A DNA stretch of 64,000 nucleotides from Notospermus geniculatus. Taxonomy: Eukaryota; Nemertea; Pilidiophora; Heteronemertea; Lineidae. The DNA is taken from the NCBI GenBank assembly GCA_002633025.1, contig NMRB01001902.1:1-64000 (forward strand), read 5' to 3'. Below are positions 1-12,000 of this stretch, in pieces (within the stretch, counting starts at the first letter, position 1; each line of letters opens with the position of its first letter). The position numbers were made by a program, and so were the translations under genes. Under the pieces are notes generated by a model. It worked only from the letters and a program-made list of their open reading frames with translations. It was not told the origin of the DNA and did no database searches.

Positions 1-3000
1 CTTTGGACATGAAGAAAGGACTGGGTGTCGCTCCTAATAGGGCCAAGGTAAATCTTAGTGAGGGATTTTTGTAGGCCGGTGAACGTCGTTGGCAGTACTT
101 ATCCGTGAGTGATTATTGATAGCTGACAAATACGGTCAACTCGTTTAGAATTTTACTTTCTGAGTATGCCCAATAAGTCTTATGGTTGCCGGATTTTTCA
201 TCAAATATTCTTCATACTTTCATAAATTAGTAGCATTATCATTCTGAGCTGGCCGGTCCATGGCCTGTGTACCGGCCAATTTCAATGCGGTTCTGCAACT
301 GCTGTAAAGGTTGGTTGGCCCTTCCAGAGTGCAAGTGGGTTCTCATAATCATATTTGTAACAAACCTTCCATAGCAGTCCAGTTATATGTGGTTACATGT
401 ATTTTGTTGTCTTGCCTTTCAGCTGATTGCCAAGAAGGAATTCTTCCTCAAGCTTCTCCTACCTTATTCAATCAAGAATGGTGAAAATTTCATCCTCAAA
501 GTGCTCGTCCATCAATATACTGGAAAGGAACTGAAAGATGTAAGCATAATTGTGACCCCAGCTTGTAATACTTGGAGTAAGTATTTGACTTGTTTTATGA
601 GGAGCCGTGATAGATGAGTGGTTATCATGTCGGCTCAGCAAGTGGCAGGTCCCCGGTTCGAAGTTAGCCCGGGCCATATGGGATTTCATTCCCAGCTCTT
701 CACATCCGTCGCATGGGACAGTAAGCTTTAAGTTACTGTTATGTGTAAATGATAAATATGTGTTCACTTGTATTGCAGGTGGAAGTTGTATTACCTGAGT
801 CTGACCAGTTTAATGCAAATGGCGACGTCTCTGCCAAATCAAAGCACGTATTCAAAAAACAGGCTTTGACTAAAAAAATCAAGGTAAGTTACCTGACCCA
901 CAAAACCAGTGTTAAGTCACTCTGAAGTTGGTAGGTTGAGACCAACGTTTTGTCAATTTCAGTAGGCCTAGGCTTATTGTCTGTCTTTTGTAAAATCTGA
1001 ATGATTACATTTCTCCCTTCATCTCCTCGGCCCATATTCATAAAACTACTTAAGTCTAAGTGTGACACTTATCACAACACAAAAGATAAGTATCACACTT
1101 TGACTTAATAAGCATGATAAGTATGTTCATGAATGTGGACCCTGGGCCCATATTCATAAAACTACGTAAGTCTAAGTGTGACACTTATCCTTTGTTCAAC
1201 ACAAAAAATAAGTACATGTATCACGCTTTGACGTAAGTATGTTTATGAATATGGACCCTGGGGAGTTACTGTAAAGCAGGAAAATTTCGCGTGCAGGAAA
1301 TTTTCGCGAATTTCGCGAGAGTGTATGAGTCGCAAAAATTTTCTGTCGCGAATATAAATACACGCAAGTGATATTAAATGGTCCGTGAAAAAAAAATGAA
1401 AAAATGGCAGAGACTCGCGAAAATATCCTGCCGCGAATATGTCCATAATTTTCTTGATTCGCGAACATTTCCAGCCGTGAAATTATCTTGCTTTACAGTA
1501 TTTTGGTTCATCCTGGTTCATGCTGTGACAGGTCACAGTTATTGTTTGGTTATGATAATATACATGAATTATTGTATCTTCAGACGATGACTGGAACAAC
1601 TGCGTATGTTGCATTTGAAATTCAATCCAAAAGAATCGGCAAGATCAAAATTAATGTTGATGCGAGGGTTGGGAACCTGGCAGACAAAATAATAAAGGAC
1701 CTCCGAGTTGACGTAAGTACTGTTATGCATAGTTGTCAGGGGGTGGATCCAGGATTTGACGAAAGGGGGGGGGCGGAGATATTGGCAGTGGCGAAGCCAT
1801 TGCTGCACGCACCAGAGGCACGTCTTTAGTGGGGGGTGTCTGGGGCCTCCGCCAGAGAATTTTGAAATCTAGAAGCTCTGAAACGCGATTTCCCGGCATT
1901 TCGGAATGCAAATCTAGGTCCTGTCGGTGCTTGGAAAACTGCCTTCTGACGGCATAAACCCAACAAAAATTAAATTGCAAATTAATACATGTATACTACT
2001 GTCTGGGCTAAGGGATCAAGATGGCAGCGAACTATCACGTTGCAAAATTTGACATACATACTGTACTTTTAAAAGAAGCATCGACACAATAAGGAACCGG
2101 AGGAACTAACACTAATAGATGTCTAAAGGCCTGAACACACTGACGCGATTTGCTTAGCGATCTGACGCGACGTGAAGTAGCGGCGATAATCGCCGAGAAT
2201 GGTTCCTATTGATTTTCTTACAGGTGTTCACACTAGAGCGATGCTACAAAATTAGAGCGATTTCTCGTGCTTGGCCGTGCGCGCGACAAAAATCAGATTG
2301 CAAAAATAGCAATTGAAGCGTTTAATCGCTGCGTGTTATTAGGTGATTTTGATAGATCGCCAGAGAATACACACCTCAGTGGGAACACGTTACCAAATTT
2401 GGCGCGCGGCGTCTTGTCGAAGTGGAATATCGCGGCGATTTTTGCAAAGCGACAAATCGCGTCAGTGTGTTCAGGCCTTAAGTGTCTAAGTGTGACAAGT
2501 TAGAATGAAAAGGGTGAATGTATTGTCAAAACAGCTTTTTTGCCTCTATCTCCTTTTAATATTATTTGATTAATCATACAACATGCAGTGAGAGGTTATT
2601 TTCTGTTTGGATAATTAATAAAATGGTCAGGAGGTAAAACATTTTTCATGAGCAGTTACAGCTCCACTCGTGAGAAATGACAGAAAAAGTGAACCAATTT
2701 ACAGACTAAGTCCAAACTATGAGGCTAATTTTCATATGAGCAGGGCCTACCTCCATCAACTGAGGTATTCAAGAATAGTCAGAATGTATTTTATATGAAG
2801 AACTTTTCCACTGCATGTTGGTGGATTTAATGGACCATTTTCTCAGTATTCAGCAAAAACAGGTTGGCTCTATTCATTTTGCCTATAGCATTTAACCTGG
2901 TACTACTAGAGACATCTGGTGGGATAGAATGTTGCGCCGGTACCCCATTAACCGGAAGGTAACTTCTTATCAGAAACACATGGGGAGTGTCGTGTGGCTG

Positions 3001-6000
3001 TTATGTCATTGTGTAATTAGGGCAGCGGTGGGCAGCTACTTGGGCTGTGCTCAAAGTGTCAGTGGCGCCAAACCACTAGCTCTTTAGGATCCCGCCAGAA
3101 CCTGTCGCCATTGGAGCTAAAATTCAGTTACTGGAAAAACATTGGTCTGTGAAATCAGGGGTGGGCATGTGCCGTGTGCGTCCCCAATAAATCTGCGCCT
3201 GATTGGGGAATGTGCAGAATGAGAGTGACAGATTGTGTTACCGGTACTTAGAACGGACATGGAGAATCATGCTCTAGTCACACGGTCATCATACGTGACC
3301 TGATTTCTGTCACCACTACCCACTTTCCTGGGCCCGTATTAATAAAACCTCGCTTGGTTGGTTGCTGTTTGTGAACATTGGCCCGTAAAAACTGGGTAAT
3401 TTAGTAAGTAACTACATGTAATCCCAGCAAGGATTTACAAATATGGGCCCTGGTGTCTGGAAGTACTGGAGTCAGTGTTGTTAGGTATTCACCAGTCCTG
3501 GAGACATTGGGCCGTATTTTAGAACATTCCTTAACATTAAGGCCCACCTTAAATCTATTGTTCTCGATGGTTTTACAATAGACATAAGGTCGACCTTAAC
3601 GTTAAGGAGGGTTCTAAAATATGACCCCAGGCATTGTTCTTTCAATATCACTATGTTTCGTAATCCTTTTCCAGCCATCGGGAGTCAAGCGTGAGGTGAC
3701 CGTTCCGAAGCTTGTAACTCTAAAATCTGGCACACCATATGAAACTTCGGTAGATATCAAGGTGCCCTCAAAAGGTGTTGTACCTGGCTCGGTCTATGTT
3801 GAAGTGGCCACAACTGGTAAGTGAGAGTCAAATATTAGATAGTGCCCCATTCAGTCATATCCAGTTCCCATAATTCATTACACGTACGTCTGTCTGTGGT
3901 CAGTTGCGATCCTAGGGTTTCAAGATGGGTGAAATTGACTACCGGTATGTCTACTTTTGCCCTCGTAAGCCTAGCGACTGGAAGCAACTGAACGCAACAG
4001 TTGCTGTCGATGTACGCATTCCGCGCACGTCAGTTACGACAGGTCATTGTGGCAACAAGTGGCACAATCCTGTCTCCAATCTCGAGCACGCACATCGAAC
4101 AGGCAATGGTACTGAATGCTACACGGAAATTGTCGATGTCTTTCGATCGGACGACTCGGGAGTCATGTGATAAACATTCACGTGACTAGGTGTGCTCCAC
4201 AAGCAAGGAAATTCATTGTCAGCATGCGTACATCGGAAGTGACTGAAGACGACTAGAAGCAACCGTTGGCAACGAGTAGGACATGAGCAACTGGCTGGAA
4301 CTAGCGGCAACGGTCGGCAATAGCGTTGCCAGAGCACGTACATCGACCTGTTTGAGCATCTGATCAGTTGCTGCTGGTTCCAGGTAGTCGCCACCAGTTG
4401 CTGGAAATGCCATTGCCGGTAGTTGCTTCCAGTCACAAGGCCGATGTACGCTAGGCTTTACATGTAGGATGAGGAGCCTTGATAGCCTAGTGGTTATCAT
4501 GTCCACTTTATAGCAAGCGGCAGTTCACGGGTTCGAATGCCACACAGAGGAAATGGGTCTGAATCCAGCCCGAGCCATATGGGATTAATTATCCCTGGCT
4601 CTTCACGTTGGTCACATGGGACAGTAAGCCGTGATGCCTTGTACCTTGTGCCTTTGCAAGGGCAAGTAAAGACCCCATCCAAGTGAGGAACATGAATAGA
4701 TGGCCTCTTCGGTACTTACCAGGGCCAATAGACCGTTCTCAAACTTATGTATAAAACGACAAAGATCTGCGCACTTCCGCCGAAATCTCAACCATAACCT
4801 CGGTCTGAAACTGAATGACATTACACAGACAACCCCACGACAGTGACTTCGATGACGTTGCGTCAGACACGACCATTGCTGAATATGGATGGCGTCACGT
4901 CAGCTGGTTTCAGATCGAGGTTCTGGTTGAGATTTTGGAGGAAGTGCACAGATCTGCAAATTGGAGAATCATCTATAATGCTATGGATGCGGCCCTGATG
5001 GAAAAATCGAATACGAACACAAATATGGGAATGAATACACATGTAATTGTAGAAATGAATGTATTGTATTCTTTTAGGGGATATCATGGGCCCGACCTTG
5101 AGCAACCTTGACGATCTCCTCCAGATGCCAACTGGCTGTGGGGAACAAAACATGATCAATTTTGCCCCGGCAATGTTCATCTATCGGTACCTCCAGGCAA
5201 CGAACAAAATGAGTGGTGAGATTAAGGCAAAAGCGCTGAAAATCATGAATACAGGTTAGTAAAGCTCTCCTCAAAATTCTCCAACTCAGCTGATGGATAT
5301 ATCTCATTAATCAGTGCAGTTTATAGCGAACGACAAAATTAACCGGTTAACTGGGTACGGTGTACTATGTCATTACAAAATCCGGGGGAAAACACCAGAG
5401 CATCTCAGCTTGCGTAAGCCATAATAGTACGTCTTGCAAGGAAATGGCGCTTCACAGTCCGTAGGACGTTATTTCACGCCTGGAACCTTATGTGTCAAAT
5501 GCTTTTCTTTTGGCAAATTTTTTTCTAAGAAAGAAAAATTTTAACAAAAATTAATTACACAGTTAACGGGTTAATCCATATATTCTCCTACAACGTAGTT
5601 TAGCTGGCTTACTGTGTTATAAGCCAATGGTGTTTGTTTTTATTCAATAGGCCACACGAGAGAGCTAACCTTCCAAGTCCCAAGTGAGGGGTGCTTCAGT
5701 GCATTTGGACAGTCTCCTGGGAGTACATGGTGAGTTTTAAAAAGCTGACTATCCTTCAGGTGGCACTACAATTCGTGTTGCATATATTTTCCTGAGGGCA
5801 GGGGCAATTTGTGTATATTTTAACCAACTTGGGGCGAATGATATCTTCCTCCTTAACTCTTTTCCTGTTCAAAGTATGATTCACCCTAACTTCAACATGG
5901 GCAAAGTGCCAGGCCTGTGCAACAGACACCATAAAGTGAACACAATGATTAAACCACAAACCACAGTATTTACCAGTTGACTGAGCACAACTTGGATTTG

Positions 6001-9000
6001 CTATAGGTTCATGGAAAGTAAACCAAGCTACCCTAAGGTCATTAGATAACTGCAACATGGATTATTTACCACTGACGTGTGCACATTTCCAATCTTGGCA
6101 CTTTGCCCATGTTGAAGTTAGGTCGAATCATACTTTAGGCTTCCTGTACATAGATGTATACGGTATACGAAAACGCCAGTTAACAAAGGCTTCCCGAGGA
6201 TTCACCACCGTGAAGCCATTGTTAACTGGTGTTTTCGTATACCGTATACTTCTATGTACAGGAAGCCTTACATACACTAGCATGGTACCCGTGGCGAGCA
6301 CATATTCACAGGATGCATGTGGCCAGAGGATGGCAGTTTGGTGTCGTCTGTGTGGGGGGAATATGTTTGGAGGGGGCCAACTCCTTGGGCAATAATCTAG
6401 GCCTATGGGAAGCAGATGGCAGCAGTTTTATGTGTTGAAGTTCCTGTTAATCACCCTGCATGGTTGAAGAAAATATTGGTGGACATTGCAGCCTGGTTCC
6501 GTCGGCCACTGTTCAGATGGCATTGCATACGCGCCATCTAAACGGTGGCCGACGGAACCAGGCCAGTGGGCATTGTAAATCCTTGGAAGTTTCTTCATGC
6601 ATTTTATTCGCTGAGGGGTAAAAAAATATGATGGCACCCACTTAAGGACCACCCCCATGTCATTCTCAACATTCCCTGTAAAAATGGTGCCGTTTCGATC
6701 AGAAACCACGGAGAAGTTAGCGGTCGAACTTAAAGTGCCACCGTCAATTATAATATAGATGATGAACTGACACCCAGTTACGGTGTCAGTTCATCACCTG
6801 TTGGTGCAAATCAGTTGAATGTGGGTCAAAAATGGTATTGAAAAACTTTTTATCTATTTCAGGCTGACTGCCTTTGTGGTAAAGAGCTTTGCACAGGCAG
6901 CACAATACATAACAATAAGCGAAAGTGGACTCTACAAAGCTGTTGACTGTTTACTGAGCAGGCAAGAGGCTGACGGCAAGTTCAAAGAACCTGGCAAAGT
7001 TATCCACGACGACTTTTTGGGCGGGTCAGGAAAAGGAATGGGATTGTATGCATATGTTCTCATTGCAATGCAAGAGTACCCACAAGGTTTCAAGAACAGG
7101 CAGAAGGTACATGTACTGTTACTCATTCGAATCTTTGTACGGTAGAAAACGCTTAAGCCGGAAAATTGCCCATCTTGGATGGCTTCGAGAAGTCCAGATT
7201 TGTTGTAACGTTATTCCAATAAAATATACCTAATCGCATATAAGTTGGACACTACAAGTTGGATTTTTGCAAATCGTAAAATGCCATAACTTTGTGGCAG
7301 AATAATTTTCGTAATCGGAAGTGCACATAAATCACAAATACCGGTATTATAGTCGTGTTTCAAGTTGTAATGACTGGGATTACGACTTCAATATTCATTA
7401 TTTATCCGCACTTCCCATTTATAAGGCCAAATTTCTGCCTTCAATTTATGGTGTTTGACGAGTTGAAAACGTCTATCAAATCGTTTTTATCAAGGATGTC
7501 CATAGCGGACTGCAATTCATTCTCGCAGTTGAAGTCGGAGTTGGAGTCGGAAAGGTGCTAAACCTCGCTAATGTCTTCATGATGTCAGTATGATATTCAT
7601 GCACTTGTCATGTACAATTTCTTATTCCTATTTCAGATCATTAAAGATAAAGCTGCGCTGACATCAACCCTTTTGGAAAACCATGCCAAATCTATTATGA
7701 ATAAAATAAGCAGTCGCAAACCGACAGATAAGGAACTGTATGATCTTGCAATCATAGCCTATGCTTTGGCTTTAGGAGGAAACAGTTATGCCGACACTAT
7801 TCTTGCTAAACTGGACACGCTCGCTAAAATCGACAATGGTATGATAATATGGCCCATAATCTGGCGAATTTTTGATTTTTCGTGAGAATTTTTACACTCA
7901 AAAATATTTGTGTGTATGGTGGATTCAAGATGTCATATTAGATTGTCTATTCAGACACCAGTCCTTGTGCGACCAGTTGGCTTTAATGTTTTGAACACTT
8001 CGGGCCAATTTTAAAAAAGGGTGTTTAAGACTTAGACACGTGTAACTTCGTCGAATGCATGGTGGAAGTGTGTGCATTTAGTGAAGTTACATGCATGTAA
8101 CTTCACGCATGCGTCTTAGTCTTAATCGTGCGATGATCACCCTTTTTGAATACGGCTCTCATTTCTTGCTCAGGTGAAAAATACTGGAAGTTGTCATCAC
8201 CCGCGACCTGTACCACGCCTTATAGATGTTACTCTCGGAAGCCTAACCCATCAGAAGTTGAATTAGCATCCTACGCTCTTCTTGCATATATCAAACGTGG
8301 GAAATGTGCCACCGATGCTGGCTGTGGGTACATCGTCAAATGGATGTCTGGAAAACAAACTAAAAGGGGTGCATTCTGCTCGACTAAGGTAATGTTCTTA
8401 AGCCAGATGTACATCGCACTTGCGACTGGAAGTAACTGATCTGATCAGTCGCAGGTGATTTACGCGCTGCACACATCACAAATTCAGCAACTCCGTAAAA
8501 CTAGGAGGATCCAATCAGTCATCATCAGTTCAAGACCCGTACATCGCACTTGCGACTGGTAGCAACTCAGGTAACATCTGGGGCGTTGAGACGCGAGAGA
8601 CTAAGTTTCGTTCCGAAAAGTTTGGGGTCGAAAATTTGCAAAATTTTCTGGAGGACGACTTCGGTTATTTTATCATTTTGCCAGTGTGTGTCACCTTTTG
8701 TGCTTCTATTTTTGGATGTAGATAGGTGATGGGGCACCACACCTCAGTTTATCTTATGTGTTCAAAGATAATGCTTTATAATATTGATAAGGTTGGCATG
8801 AGGAATTTGTGCATTTACTCCATGTATACCGTTGCAGGACACCGTACTTGGCATACAAGCAATGTCAAAATATGCTCAGGAACAAACTGCTGTGGCACCT
8901 TCCCTGAATGTGGACTTCACGTATGGCAGGCAAAAAGCAAGTTTCTCGGTGACAAAGGATGATAGCACTCTCATGAAAGAAAAACTGGTTAGTACCTAAA

Positions 9001-12000
9001 TATCAACTCTTGGGTCCCGCAAAGACAATAACACTAAGGCTGGCTTTCCATTCACGTGATTTTCGAGCGGCAGACGCTCGAAAGCATTGTTTGTTTCTGC
9101 CGCGTTGGTCACGGACAAAGGATGCGGCATCGCACCGCGCGAAAATCGCGTGAATGGGTTCTTAGCCTAACAGATAATGAACTACAACTCCTCGGCAAAC
9201 GCTTCAAACCATTGGTAGTTTCGTTGGCTGTGTATAGATGGCGACTGGAGATCGTTTACACAGGTTGAAACAGGTAAAATGTACATCACGAATATGTCCG
9301 TGCTTGGGAATTCAGCCATGTTTGGTCATCACGGACATGTCCGTGCCTGGATCCAAAAGGGTTACCGTGGTAACACAATTTCACATTAAAATGGAGTCAT
9401 GATGTCATAATATGTCGGTAAACATCATAACACACCACCCTGGATTAAATACACCGATTTCACATTTCACGATCGCAGTGCCCCTGGTAGAATTTCTCTT
9501 GGCCATTTCCGTTTTCAACCTTACTGCCAGGTTTAAGGCAAATATTTCCTAGATCGAGGTTGAAAAACACGTGTTAATTCCCTATACCGCCACCAGGGAT
9601 CCATCCCCTGGTGGCGGCATTGGGACCAATGCATGCAATTCAACCTCGATCTAGAAAATTTTTGCCCGTACTCCTGGTAGTGAGGTTGAAAACGGAAATT
9701 GCCAAGAAAAATTCTACCGGGGCCGCTGTGATTGTGCGAGATGTGAAATTGGTGTATTGGCATTGAAGTGGTAACCACAATTTGACATAGTTAGATCTTT
9801 GAAGTTTTTTTGACTGGACTGATAATTTGACAATACCATTTGCTGAATTAACTGATGATTCTGCTTCTTTTCCAGTTTGACTACCAGCCAAATGTAAAAG
9901 TCAAAGCCAAAGCCACTGGAAGTGGGACTGCGATTATCGGGGTGAACTACTGGTACAATGAGGATGAAATCACACAGTATACCAATAAGATTGATGTGAA
10001 GCCAGAAATAAAATGCAGCGCACCCAAAAATGGTGATGAGGTGTGCGACATGAGAGTATGCGTCAGGTACGGGTGTAGACAACCAGCGTTAGGAGAGTTG
10101 ATTTTTAGCTCACCCGTGAGGTTTTATCGTCCTGCGGTGTCCGTCGTCGTCGTCCGTTAGCAGGGCACGTTTCGTAACCGCTGGAGCTATTGATCTGAAA
10201 CGGACCATCGGGAATTTTATTTTTTTCCAACATTTTCAAAAAAAACTGGGGTCGGATCCGTAATCCAATAAATATAAAAGTGTGGCCTTAACTCTGTTGG
10301 ATGTTCTCATTGCAGCCAAAAGGATAACCTCATCAAGGGTATGTCACTGGTGGAGGCCAACTGCCTGTCTGGATTTGAGCCGTATGGTCCTGTTGTATGT
10401 GATAAGTGTACTAAGATGACGCTCAACAGATACGAAGCAAAAGACACAATGTTTGTGGCATACCTGAATGACGTAAGTTAAGCAGAGAGTAAGACCAACC
10501 CTGCCCCTAAAATCTTTGTTTCCAAGAGTATTTAAACACATGGTAATGACACTATCAGTTTATTTTCTTATAAATCTAAAAAATTCAGAAAAAATTTGTT
10601 CTTATCGTGTGTTTTCTGACAAACTGCTTCCTTCTCCTGTGGAAGGAGAACATAAAACTTCTTCCTTCTCCTGTGGAAGGAGAACATAAAATTGCTTCCT
10701 ACTCCTGTGGAAGAAGGATATAAAAAGTGCTTCCTTCTCCTGTGGAAGGAGAACATAAAACTGCTTCTTACTTGGAGAACATAAAACTGCTTCCTACATT
10801 GTACTTCTGCATGTCCTGTGGAAGGAGAATTAAGAACTGCTTCCTACTACTGTGAAAAGGGGAACATAAAACTGCTTTGTACTCCTGAGGAAGGAGAAAA
10901 ACAAACTGTTTCCTTCTCCTGTGGCAGAACGTAAAACTGCTCCCTACACCTGTGGAAGAAGAACATAAAACTGCTTCATATTGCAGTGAAAGGAGAATAA
11001 AATTGCTTCCTACACCTGTGGAAGGAGAATATAAAACTGCTACCTACTCCTGTGGAAGGAGAATATAAAACTGCTTCCTACTCCTGTGGAAGGAGAATAT
11101 AAAAGTGCTTCCTACACCTGTGGAAGGGGAATATAAAACTGCTTCCTACACCTGTGGAAGGGGAATATAAAACTGCTTCCTACACCTGTGGAAGGAGGAT
11201 ATAAAACTCCTTCCTACACCTGTGGAGGGAGGATATAAAACTCCTTCCTACACCTGTGGAGGGAGGATATAAAACTCCTTCCTACACCTGTGGAAGGAGG
11301 ATATAAAACTCCTTCCTACACCTGTGGAAGGAGAATATAAAACTGCTTCGTATTGCAGTGAAAGGAGAATATAAAACTGCTTCTACACCTGTGGAGGGAG
11401 GACAGAAAAACTGATTCCTTCTCCTGTGGAAGTAGAACATACATGTAAAACTGTTTCCTACTCTTGTGGAAGGGGAATTTAAAACTGACTCCTACTCTTG
11501 GGCCCGTATGCATAAAAGTGGAGTAAGCTTATTCCAGGTATAACCTAACGTTATAACCTTATAAGTTAAACCTGGAATAAGCTTATTCCACCTTTATGCA
11601 TACGGACCCTGAGGAATATACATTGTAGATAATTCTTCCACACTCCGTTTTGTTGCAGGTGTCCAGCAAGACTGAGTGCCTTAAAATGAAGTGTATACAA
11701 AAGAATGTAGTGACTAAATACAAACCATCGGTCATCCGTGTTTCTGACTACTACAACACTGGTAAGTTTATTGTTATTAGAGAGGTTCAGATTTCCGCCG
11801 ACTTCCCAAGAACGAGAACGATGTGAATAAAACAATGTGAATGAAAATTTTGTTTTTCAGATGTGCAGATGGAAGTGACGTACAATGCTCCGTCATCACT
11901 GTTGGGCGAGGATGCGTGTAAGCTTTGCGGAGAGGCGTGTGGCTGTCCAAAGTCACCAATCGGGAGTACAGGTGTTGCTACAACTACTCCAGTGATCCTC

